Notes under the pieces: model-generated
What the model was told of the DNA's origin: nothing
The model's input: the letters and a program-made list of their open reading frames with translations, nothing else
Database searches by the model: none
Translations under genes and position numbers: made by a program
Shown: piece by piece, positions 1 through 5,920 of the stretch
Numbering within the stretch: position 1 is the first letter of the stretch
Layout: each line of letters opens with the position of its first letter
Assembly: GCA_040513115.1 (NCBI GenBank)
Contig: JBEVDW010000440.1
Span: 1-7,874, forward strand
DNA length: 7,874 bases
DNA from: DATELY01 sp040513115
GTDB lineage: Bacteria; Pseudomonadota; Gammaproteobacteria; Steroidobacterales; Steroidobacteraceae
Direction: 5' to 3'

Positions 1-81
1 ATGAGCGTGCACAGCATGGGTGTCATGTGCTCGGTCGCCCACGCTGTCCACGCCTGTCGAGACACACTCGCGGCTGACCAT
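1..81 (-). CDS. Possible N-terminus of a leftward gene, cut by the left edge
   Basis: Reading the minus strand leftward from an ATG at 81-79 gives 27 codons with no stop before the window edge. A strong purine-rich Shine-Dalgarno stretch (AAGGAAGGA) lies a few bases upstream of this ATG, the best-placed ribosome-binding site in the area, and is the main support for the call. The visible peptide starts MVSRECVSTGVD and becomes histidine-rich near the edge; I do not recognise it. It lies about 28 bases beyond the 3' end of the leftward tRNA-Leu and no terminator is visible between them, so co-transcription with the tRNA is possible. In Pseudomonas a tRNA-Leu gene sits just upstream of rnr (RNase R), from memory, so an rnr-like gene is one candidate, but the residues seen do not confirm it. 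It may also be a chance open frame. Confidence 0.35.
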   Translation of the reverse strand, partial: MVSRECVSTGVDSVGDRAHDTHAVHAH

Positions 82-109
82 GTTCTTCCTTCCTTGATGC
101 GAACGGGAA

Positions 110-196
110 TGGTGCCCGGGACCGGACTCGAACCGGTACGGAGTTACCTCCGAGGGATTTTAAGTCCCTTGCGGCTACCAATTACGCCACCCGGGC
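110..196 (-). tRNA. tRNA-Leu (anticodon UAA)
   Basis: Read on the minus strand, this 87-nt gene has a 7-bp acceptor stem (GCCCGGG pairing with CCCGGGC), discriminator A and an encoded CCA end (110-112 on the plus strand is tgg). The anticodon arm is AGGGA / CTTAAAA / TCCCT, giving anticodon UAA at 160-162. A long class II variable arm (cggag, short loop, ctccg) marks it as leucine type, and the T arm holds the usual GGTTCGAGTCC. The sequence is close to E. coli tRNA-Leu(UAA), also 87 nt. It reads UUA and, by wobble, UUG codons. It is transcribed away from the ccm operon. UUA codons are scarce here but occur in ccmA (609, 714) and ccmF (3166, 4381). Confidence 0.97.
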
Positions 197-210
197 TGCA
201 AGCGGCGCGC

Positions 211-216
211 ATTGTA
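211..216 (-). promoter_or_regulatory. Candidate -10 box of the tRNA-Leu promoter
   Basis: On the minus strand the hexamer TACAAT (one mismatch to TATAAT) ends 14 bases before the first base of the tRNA, placing a start site about 7 bases upstream of the mature 5' end. It is followed by a very GC-rich discriminator (GCGCGCC), typical of stringently controlled stable-RNA promoters. No good -35 box is found at 16-18 bp spacing, so the call rests on the -10, the discriminator and the position. Confidence 0.5.
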
Positions 217-258
217 GCGGCAAGCGGCACGCAAGCCAGATCAACGGCACCCATCTGC

Positions 259-264
259 TAAACT
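259..264 (+). promoter_or_regulatory. Weak candidate -10 box for the ccm operon
   Basis: TAAACT matches four of six positions of the sigma-70 -10 consensus. It is followed by a GC-rich stretch (cgcgcgcc) and lies about 39 bases before the ccmA start, giving a leader of roughly 30 bases. No convincing -35 hexamer lies 16-18 bp upstream. The 106-bp gap between the divergent tRNA and ccmA must hold the ccm promoter unless transcription enters from further away, and this is the best candidate I see. I recognise no operator for a known regulator such as an FNR site. Confidence 0.25.
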
Positions 265-278
265 CGCGCGCCATTGTA

Positions 279-291
279 GGGGAGGGAGGGG
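279..291 (+). promoter_or_regulatory. G-rich ribosome-binding region of ccmA
   Basis: GGGGAGGGAGGGG precedes ccmA. It contains two overlapping GGAGG cores that could pair with the anti-Shine-Dalgarno sequence, but the nearest one ends about 13 bases before the ATG at 303, longer than the usual 5-9. A TTTT run and a GG pair follow. The three G runs plus the later GG could in principle form a two-layer G-quadruplex in the mRNA; this is speculation. Confidence 0.45.
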
Positions 292-302
292 TTTTCGGCT
301 GC

Positions 303-938
303 ATGGTGCCTGCGAACGCTCGCCTAAGGCTCGACGCGCGCGACGTACACCTGTGGCGCGGAGAGCGTCACTTGCTTCGCGGTATTTCTTTTTCGCTCGA
401 GCAGGGAGAGCTGCTGCAGATCGTCGGCGCAAATGGCGTCGGCAAGACGAGCCTGCTGCGGTGCCTTGCCGGTCTGTTGCCGATGGAGACCGGCACCGTG
501 GAATGGTGTGGCAGTGCCGTGCAAACGCAGCGCGAGCAATTCCAGCAGCAGCTTGCGTATCTGGCGCACACGAACGCGCTCAAGGCCGATCTCACCGCGC
601 TCGAGAACTTACGTTATGGCAGCGGTTTGCGGCGGCAAGCCGATGCTGCGGAGATGCGCGCAATGCTCGAGCGTCTGCAAGTGGGTGGCTGCACCGATTT
701 GCCGGCTCGGTCGTTATCGGCGGGACAGAGGCGGCGCGTGGCACTGGCCAGGATTCTGCTCACGCGCGCGCCGCTGTGGCTCCTGGATGAACCCATCACC
801 AATCTGGATGTCGCAGGCATCGCACTCTTCGAAGAGTGCATGGCTGCGCATCTGCAGAGCGGCGGCATGATCGTGACCGCGGCGCATCAGCGTCTGCTGC
901 AGGGTCGCCCCGGTGTGCGCACGCTGGAGCTGCATTGA
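303..938 (+). CDS. ccmA: CcmA, ATPase of the heme exporter/release ABC complex
   Basis: Cytoplasmic ABC ATPase of System I cytochrome c biogenesis. With CcmB and CcmC it uses ATP hydrolysis to release holo-CcmE from the CcmABCD complex. The 211-residue protein (E. coli about 207) is a single nucleotide-binding domain: Walker A GANGVGKT at residues 42-49 (K48), ABC signature LSAGQ at 138-142, Walker B LWLLDEP with D162 and E163, a D-loop (NLD) just after, and the switch histidine H195. All catalytic parts are present. The ATG at 303 is the natural start, with a G-rich ribosome-binding region upstream. It is the first gene of the operon, and its TGA shares one base with the ccmB ATG, suggesting translational coupling. 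Two UUA leucine codons occur (609, 714). CcmA is distinguished from general ABC ATPases by its short length and its position before ccmB. Confidence 0.97.
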   Translation: MVPANARLRLDARDVHLWRGERHLLRGISFSLEQGELLQIVGANGVGKTSLLRCLAGLLPMETGTVEWCGSAVQTQREQFQQQLAYLAHTNALKADLTALENLRYGSGLRRQADAAEMRAMLERLQVGGCTDLPARSLSAGQRRRVALARILLTRAPLWLLDEPITNLDVAGIALFEECMAAHLQSGGMIVTAAHQRLLQGRPGVRTLELH

Positions 939-1621
939 TGCAGCCAGGACTTCTGGCGATCTTCGCCCTGGTCATCGGTCGGGATCTGCGCTTGGCGGTG
1001 CGGCACTGGGATCAGGTCATCCAGCCGCTCCTCTTCTTCATCGTGGTCACGACGTTGTTTCCGCTCGCGATCAGCCCGGCGCTCGAAGAGCTGCGTCGGA
1101 TCGCGGCCGGGGTCGTATGGGTGGCCGCGATGTTGGCGTCGCTGCTGGCATTGGAATCCTTGTTCCGGCCCGATGTCGAAGACGGCACCATGGAGCAGTG
1201 GGCCCTGTCGGGTCAGCCGCTGTCCGTGCTGCTGCTGGCCAAGACGATGACGCACTGGCTGCTGTCGGGATTGCCGATCGTGCTGCTGGCGCCGTTGGTC
1301 GGGACCGCGTTGGGGATGCCCTCATCGGCATGGCCGACGTTGGCCATCTCGCTTGCGCTGGGCACCGCGAGCCTGAGCTTGCTCGGGGGAATCGGGGCGG
1401 CGCTCACCGTCGCCGTGCGCCGCGGGAGCGTGCTGCTTGCGCTGCTCGTGTTGCCGTTGCAGATGCCCGTTTTGATTTTCGGTGCGAGAGCCGTGGACCT
1501 GGCCATGCACGGCGAGCCGGTGGCCGGCCCGCTAAACTTGCTCGCTGCCATGTTTTTGTTGTTCGCCAGTCTGGCGCCGTTTGCGATGGCGGCCGCCATG
1601 CGCATCAGTGTGGAGGGATGA
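938..1621 (+). CDS. ccmB: CcmB, membrane subunit of the CcmABCD complex
   Basis: Inner-membrane permease-like partner of CcmA, needed for release of heme-loaded CcmE. The 227-residue product (E. coli about 220) shows about six hydrophobic helices near residues 25-44, 55-74, 97-124, 133-159, 163-185 and 198-220. The family motif FxxDxxDGxxE is present as F76-D79-D82-G83-E86 in the loop after helix 2. The start at 938 follows from the TGATG junction with ccmA and from the MQPGLL N-terminus; the reading frame is open upstream to 836, but that part overlaps ccmA and does not look like CcmB. The end overlaps the ccmC start by one base. Confidence 0.96.
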   Translation: MQPGLLAIFALVIGRDLRLAVRHWDQVIQPLLFFIVVTTLFPLAISPALEELRRIAAGVVWVAAMLASLLALESLFRPDVEDGTMEQWALSGQPLSVLLLAKTMTHWLLSGLPIVLLAPLVGTALGMPSSAWPTLAISLALGTASLSLLGGIGAALTVAVRRGSVLLALLVLPLQMPVLIFGARAVDLAMHGEPVAGPLNLLAAMFLLFASLAPFAMAAAMRISVEG

Positions 1622-2358
1622 TGTGGCTCTGGTTTCACAAGCTCAGCTCGCCGCCGTATGCCTATCGCGTGGCCACGCGCCTGCGGCCGTGGTTCTTCGG
1701 CATTGCGATCGTGACGATGCTGATTGCCGCGTACGGCGGCCTCGTGATGGCGCCGCAGGACTATCAGCAGAAGGATGCATTCAGGATCATCTACGTGCAT
1801 GTGCCGAGTGCGATCCTGTCGTTGCAGGTCTATGTCGTCATGGCCGTTGCGGCTGCGGTCGGGTTGATCTGGCGTATCAAGCTCGCACATGCGTTGGCCG
1901 CGGCGTGCGCGCCGGTGGGTGCGTGGTTCACCGCGCTGACGCTCGTGACGGGCTCGATCTACGGCAAGCCGATGTGGGGTACCTGGTGGGCGTGGGATCC
2001 GCGACTCACCTCAGAGCTCATCCTGTTGTTCTTGTACCTGGGATACATGGCGTTGCGAGCGTCTTTCGACGACACGCAACGCGCGGATCGTGCCAGCGCT
2101 ATTCTCGCGATCGTCGGTGTGGTCAACGTGCCGATCGTGAAGTATTCGGTGGTGTGGTGGAACAGCCTGCATCAAGGCCCGACCATCTCGAAACTCGATA
2201 CGCCGTCGATCACGGCGTCGATGGCGTGGCCGCTGTTTCTCATGTTGCTTGGTTTCATCCTTTACTTCGCCGCCGTACTGTGCGACCGCCTGCGCAGTGA
2301 AATACTGCAACGCGAGCGCAACGCGAGCTGGTTGAACGAGTTGGCGCAGCAAACATGA
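1621..2358 (+). CDS. ccmC: CcmC, heme-handling protein that loads CcmE
   Basis: Inner-membrane protein of the heme-handling superfamily that presents heme to CcmE. The 245-residue protein has about six transmembrane helices and the periplasmic tryptophan-rich WWD domain between helices 3 and 4: T121-W122-W123-A-W125-D126-P127-R128. The two heme-ligand histidines are H60 (YVHVPSA) and H184 (NSLHQGP). With the start at 1621 they take exactly the E. coli numbers as I remember them, which favours this ATG over the adjacent in-frame ATG at 1618. A GGAGGG site at 1612-1617 lies just upstream, inside the end of ccmB. The gene ends in an ATGA overlap with ccmD. Confidence 0.97.
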   Translation: MWLWFHKLSSPPYAYRVATRLRPWFFGIAIVTMLIAAYGGLVMAPQDYQQKDAFRIIYVHVPSAILSLQVYVVMAVAAAVGLIWRIKLAHALAAACAPVGAWFTALTLVTGSIYGKPMWGTWWAWDPRLTSELILLFLYLGYMALRASFDDTQRADRASAILAIVGVVNVPIVKYSVVWWNSLHQGPTISKLDTPSITASMAWPLFLMLLGFILYFAAVLCDRLRSEILQRERNASWLNELAQQT

Positions 2359-2525
2359 ATCTCCATGCCTTCTTCGCGATGAGCGGGTACGGTGCCTATG
2401 TATGGTCCTGTTATGGGCTCACACTCGTCGTGCTCATTGGCAACGCCTGGTCTGCGCGGCGGCGATTGTCTGCAGCGCTACTGCGCGCGCAACGCCGAAC
2501 GCAAAGTTCAGCGGAGCCGTCATGA
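2355..2525 (+). CDS. ccmD: CcmD, small membrane subunit of the CcmABCD complex
   Basis: A 56-residue single-span protein, below the length cut-off of many gene callers. It starts at an ATG overlapping the ccmC stop (ATGA) and ends in an ATGA overlap with ccmE. The N-terminus has the family pattern FFAMSGYGAYVW, with the conserved tyrosines, then a hydrophobic helix at about residues 15-33 followed by a strongly basic cytoplasmic tail (ARRR, RAQRR). E. coli CcmD is about 69 residues. The usual GGY is SGY here. CcmD stabilises the CcmABC-CcmE complex and is needed for release of holo-CcmE. Size, position, topology and the aromatic motif all agree. Confidence 0.93.
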   Translation: MNLHAFFAMSGYGAYVWSCYGLTLVVLIGNAWSARRRLSAALLRAQRRTQSSAEPS

Positions 2526-2980
2526 CCGCGCGACAGCGACGCATGGTATTGGTCGGATTGATCCTGCTCGGCGTCGGTGGCGCTGTGGCGTTTGCGTTGA
2601 CGGCTTTCCAGGACAACTTGCTCTACTACTACAGCCCGTCCGATGTCGCAGCTGGCAAAGCGCCCAACGAACGGACCTTTCGCGTCGGCGGCATGGTGCC
2701 CGAGGGCAGTTTCAAGCGGGCACCGGGAAGCCTCGAAGCGAAGTTCGTGCTCACCGATTTCCAGCATCAAGTCACGGTCAGCTATACCGGTGTGCTGCCT
2801 GATCTGTTTCGTGAAGGACAAGGCGTGATTGCGCGGGGTCGCCTCGGACAGAACGGTACCTTCGTGGCCGAAGAAGTCCTCGCCAAGCACGACGAGAACT
2901 ACATGCCGCCCGAAGTGGCTGCGAGCCTGAAGAAACAGCACGGCGGTGCTCAACCTGGGTACGTGCCCAAGGCGAACTGA
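2522..2980 (+). CDS. ccmE: CcmE, periplasmic heme chaperone
   Basis: Membrane-anchored chaperone that binds heme covalently through a histidine and carries it from CcmC to CcmF. The 152-residue protein has one N-terminal membrane helix (about 8-28) preceded by basic residues, an OB-fold domain (about 30-125), and a polar flexible C-terminal tail. The heme-binding motif is intact: H123 in AKHDENYMPPE, with Y127 four residues later, the same spacing as H130/Y134 of E. coli. This is the histidine form, not the cysteine variant (CXXXY) found in some archaea and sulfate reducers. The ATG at 2522 overlaps the ccmD stop. The frame is open further upstream to 2402, but that part is ccmD read out of frame. 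Confidence 0.97.
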   Translation: MTARQRRMVLVGLILLGVGGAVAFALTAFQDNLLYYYSPSDVAAGKAPNERTFRVGGMVPEGSFKRAPGSLEAKFVLTDFQHQVTVSYTGVLPDLFREGQGVIARGRLGQNGTFVAEEVLAKHDENYMPPEVAASLKKQHGGAQPGYVPKAN

Positions 2981-2982
2981 CG

Positions 2983-4938
2983 ATGGTTGTCGAACTCGGA
3001 CATTTCGCGCTGATTCTCGCTTGCTGTCTGTCGTTCGCGCAGATGGTGTTCGGCTTCGCGGGCCCGGCGTTGTCACGACCCCACTGGGGCGCACTGAGCC
3101 GGCAAGCGGCCATTGGTCAATTCGTGTTCGTTGCCCTGGCGTTCGCCACGCTGGCGTATGCGTTCTTAGAGAACGATTTCTCTGTTCTGTACGTCGCATC
3201 GAACTCCAACTCGGAGCTGCCTGCCTTCTACCGCTTTGCGGCGATCTGGGGCGCGCATGAAGGTTCGCTGTTGCTGTGGCAGATGGTATTGGCGGGCTGG
3301 ACTCTGGCAGCACTGGCATTCAGCCGCGCATTGCCGCCCACGTTGGCAAGTCGCATGCTCGGTGCGTTGGGCTTTGTCAGCTTGGGGTTTGCGCTCTTCA
3401 TTCTGATGACATCGAATCCGTTCGAGCGGATGCTGCCGCCCGCCATTGACGGCAACGATCTGAATCCGCTGCTGCAAGATCCCGCGCTCGCGATTCATCC
3501 ACCCATGCTCTACACGGGTTGGATCGGATTCGCCGTGCCGTTCGCCTTCGCCATTGGAGTGATGCTCGAAGGCAGGCTCGAGTCGGCGTGGGTTCGCTGG
3601 GTGCGTCCTTTTGCAACGGCTGCCTGGATGCTGCTCACGCTCGGCATCGCGCTCGGCAGTTGGTGGGCGTATTACGAATTGGGTTGGGGCGGCTGGTGGT
3701 TCTGGGATCCGGTCGAGAATTCATCGTTCATGCCGTGGCTCATGGGAACGGCACTGATTCACTCGCTCGCCGTCGCTGAAAAGCGTGGCCTCTTTCGCAG
3801 TTGGACACTGCTGTTGTCGATCGCTGCGTTTTCACTCGCGCTGCTCGGCGGCTTCCTTGTGCGCTCCGGGATTCTCGTGTCGGTGCATGCGTTCGCAAGC
3901 GATCCCGGTCGAGGCACGTTCATCCTCGTGTTCCTCGCGCTGTGCATCGGCTCGGCGTTGGGCTTGTATGCGTGGCGTGCTGATCGGTTCCGCTCGCAGC
4001 AGACCGGCTTCGCCGTGGTGTCGCGCGAATCCTTCCTGTTGTTGAACAACGTACTGCTCGTGGTCGCTGCAGGCCTGATTCTCGTCGGCACGCTCTATCC
4101 GCTGTTCCTCGATGCGCTCGGCCTGGCGAAGATCTCTGTGGGCCCGCCGTACTTCGATCGCGCGTTCCTCGTGCCGATGTTGCCGCTCGTGCTGCTGCTT
4201 GGCCTTGGAATGCACGCAAGTTGGAAGCGGGCCAAGTTCGAGTCGCTGCGTCGTGTGCTGTCCGTCCTGTTCGGGGTTGCGCTGGTGGCTGCCATCGCCA
4301 TTCCGCTCGCTGCCTATGGCTCGAATGCCGTGCTGACCGTCATCGGCCTGACGGCCGGGTTCTGGGTGGCACTGTCTGCGTTAGTGGAGCCGATCTCGCG
4401 CTTGCGTCACAAGCAGACTCTGTCGCCCGCCGTGCTGGGCATGGCGATCGCCCATTTCGGCTTGGCGTTGTTCGTGATCGGCGTGACGACCGTGCGGTCG
4501 TTCAACGTGGAGAAAGATCTGTCGTTGCGCCCCGGGCAAAGTGTTCACGTCGCTGGCTTCGACTTCGCGATGGAATCGACGCGGCACGTGTCCGGACCTA
4601 ACTTCGAGGCGGAAGAAGCTGTCATTCGCATTTCGAAGAACGGTCGCGAAGTGTCCGTGCAGCATCCGCAGAAGCGTGTGTATCGCGTGCAGAAGACGCC
4701 GATGACCGAGGCTGGCATCGACGCAGGATGGAGCCGGGATCTGTTTGCTGCCATGGGCGAACCGCTTGGCGATGGCGCTTGGAGCATGCGTTTGCAGTAC
4801 AAGCCGATGGTTCGTTTCATCTGGTTCGGTTGTCTCGTCATGGCCATCGGCGGGTTGACGGCCGTGTGTGACCGACGCTATCGAGCACGCGCGCAAGCCA
4901 CCGTGGACGTTGGCGCGGCCGATGCGAGCCGCGCGTGA
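2983..4938 (+). CDS. ccmF: CcmF, heme ligation core subunit
   Basis: Large inner-membrane protein that takes heme from CcmE and attaches it to apocytochrome c with CcmH and CcmI. The 651-residue protein matches the usual length (E. coli about 647) and is hydrophobic with many predicted helices. It has the WWD domain, G236-G-W238-W239-F-W241-D242-P243 followed by VEN, and all four conserved histidines: H172 (AIHPPML), H260 (LIHSLAV), H302 (SVHAFAS) and H491 (IAHFGLA). These correspond to E. coli H173, H261, H303 and H491, the periplasmic heme ligands and the heme b ligands. A soluble segment of roughly 110 residues precedes the last helix. The ATG lies two bases after ccmE; the stop overlaps the ccmG GTG start by four bases. 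Confidence 0.98.
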   Translation: MVVELGHFALILACCLSFAQMVFGFAGPALSRPHWGALSRQAAIGQFVFVALAFATLAYAFLENDFSVLYVASNSNSELPAFYRFAAIWGAHEGSLLLWQMVLAGWTLAALAFSRALPPTLASRMLGALGFVSLGFALFILMTSNPFERMLPPAIDGNDLNPLLQDPALAIHPPMLYTGWIGFAVPFAFAIGVMLEGRLESAWVRWVRPFATAAWMLLTLGIALGSWWAYYELGWGGWWFWDPVENSSFMPWLMGTALIHSLAVAEKRGLFRSWTLLLSIAAFSLALLGGFLVRSGILVSVHAFASDPGRGTFILVFLALCIGSALGLYAWRADRFRSQQTGFAVVSRESFLLLNNVLLVVAAGLILVGTLYPLFLDALGLAKISVGPPYFDRAFLVPMLPLVLLLGLGMHASWKRAKFESLRRVLSVLFGVALVAAIAIPLAAYGSNAVLTVIGLTAGFWVALSALVEPISRLRHKQTLSPAVLGMAIAHFGLALFVIGVTTVRSFNVEKDLSLRPGQSVHVAGFDFAMESTRHVSGPNFEAEEAVIRISKNGREVSVQHPQKRVYRVQKTPMTEAGIDAGWSRDLFAAMGEPLGDGAWSMRLQYKPMVRFIWFGCLVMAIGGLTAVCDRRYRARAQATVDVGAADASRA

Positions 4939-5471
4939 AGACGTGGCGCTACCTCATTCCGGCGCTGATCTTTGCTGCACTCGTGGCGTTCTTTGCCATT
5001 GGCTTGAAGCGCGACCCCCGTTACATCCCATCGCCGCTGATCGGTAAGCCGGCGCCGGCATTCGAGCTGGCCGCGGTTGAAGATCCGAGCCGCACCGTTC
5101 GTACTCGCGATCTGCGAGGCAAGACGTACGTCCTCAACGTGTGGGGCACGTGGTGTGCCGGGTGCCGGCAGGAGCACCAGGCGTTGTTGCAGATTGCTCG
5201 CAGCGGCGTGGTTCCCATCATCGGATTGAATTGGAAGGATGAGCTGCCGCTGGCCCAGCAGTGGTTGAACCAGTTGGGCAATCCCTACGCCGTCACCGCG
5301 TTCGATCCCGAGGGCCGTACAGGCATCGATTGGGGTGTGTACGGCGCGCCCGAAACTTTCCTCGTCGATGCAAGGGGCATCGTGCAGTACAAGCACGTCG
5401 CGCCGCTCACGATGGAAGTATGGGAACGAGAATTCCTACCGCGCATCCGCGCAGGGCAGCCGCGATCATGA
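4935..5471 (+). CDS. ccmG: CcmG (DsbE), thiol:disulfide oxidoreductase
   Basis: Membrane-anchored periplasmic thioredoxin-like protein that keeps apocytochrome or CcmH cysteines reduced for heme attachment. The 178 residues have an N-terminal anchor (about 7-23), then a thioredoxin fold. The active site is W73-C74-A-G-C77 followed by RQEH, and the cis-proline is P139 in the CcmG signature GAPETF. Other CcmG hallmarks are GLNWKD and LGNPY. The E. coli site, as I recall it, is WCPTC, so the two inner residues differ; this can shift redox potential but keeps both cysteines. The start is a GTG in a GTGA overlap with the ccmF stop, and no in-frame ATG gives a complete anchor. It overlaps ccmH by ATGA. 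Confidence 0.96.
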   Translation: MKTWRYLIPALIFAALVAFFAIGLKRDPRYIPSPLIGKPAPAFELAAVEDPSRTVRTRDLRGKTYVLNVWGTWCAGCRQEHQALLQIARSGVVPIIGLNWKDELPLAQQWLNQLGNPYAVTAFDPEGRTGIDWGVYGAPETFLVDARGIVQYKHVAPLTMEVWEREFLPRIRAGQPRS

Positions 5472-5920
5472 AGCCATTCTCGCGCGTCATCCTGCTGCTG
5501 TTGCTGATCATCGGCTTGAGCATGCAGTCCAGTTGGGCCATCGACGCAGCGTCTGCGTTCAGCGACCCGGTGCAGCAGGCCCGCTACGAGAGGCTCGCGA
5601 GCGAATTGCGCTGTCTCGTCTGTCAAAACGAAACTATCAAGGACTCGAACGCGGATCTGGCCGCGGACCTGCGCCGCGAGTTGCGCGAGCAGATGCAAGC
5701 GGGCAAGAGTGATGCGGAGATTCACAAATTTCTCACCGACCGCTACGGCGACTTCGTTCTCTATAAACCACCGCTGACCGCCCGCACTGTGCTGCTGTGG
5801 GCCACACCGCTGCTGCTATTGGGCATCGGTCTGATCGCCGCGGGCGTCGTCATCGTCCGCCGCGCGCGCCTGCCGCTCGCGGACGATGACGCCGACGGCT
5901 CCGAGGCCAAGCTCTCGTGA
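5468..5920 (+). CDS. ccmH: CcmH, CXXC apocytochrome thiol reductase subunit
   Basis: The 150-residue protein has a signal peptide (1-24, likely cleaved after SWA), a periplasmic three-helix domain with the family motif LRC49-LVC52-QN, and a C-terminal membrane helix (about 107-130) followed by an acidic cytoplasmic tail. It reduces the apocytochrome CXXCH, or forms a mixed disulfide with it, together with CcmG, and docks with CcmF and CcmI. The length fits the short CcmH/CcmL form, in which the TPR part is encoded separately as ccmI; in E. coli both parts are fused in one CcmH. The ATG overlaps the ccmG stop (ATGA), and the stop overlaps the GTG of ccmI. Confidence 0.96.
   Translation: MKPFSRVILLLLLIIGLSMQSSWAIDAASAFSDPVQQARYERLASELRCLVCQNETIKDSNADLAADLRRELREQMQAGKSDAEIHKFLTDRYGDFVLYKPPLTARTVLLWATPLLLLGIGLIAAGVVIVRRARLPLADDDADGSEAKLS

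Noticed and set aside
1..261. Plus-strand open frame of 86 codons over the left end
   Set aside because: It runs antisense through the tRNA-Leu gene, has no ribosome-binding site or family resemblance, and starts at the window edge; best seen as chance.
273..278. Second TACAAT on the minus strand as another tRNA promoter
   Set aside because: No -35 match at 16-18 bp (the upstream stretch is a C run), and it is far from the tRNA; the copy at 211-216 is at the right distance.
913..1620. Long upstream extension of the ccmC frame to 913
   Set aside because: This part is ccmB read out of frame; it is Arg/Gly/Ala-rich without membrane helices, and the conserved CcmC histidines fit E. coli numbering only from the ATG at 1621.
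2402..2521. Upstream extension of the ccmE frame to 2402
   Set aside because: It lies over ccmD; CcmE normally begins with a short basic segment just before its membrane helix, which the ATG at 2522 provides.
2411..3319. 302-codon minus-strand open frame, and other long antisense frames across the operon
   Set aside because: They shadow well-recognised ccm genes, are rich in Arg/Ser/Pro/His as expected of antisense frames in GC-rich DNA, and show no family motif.
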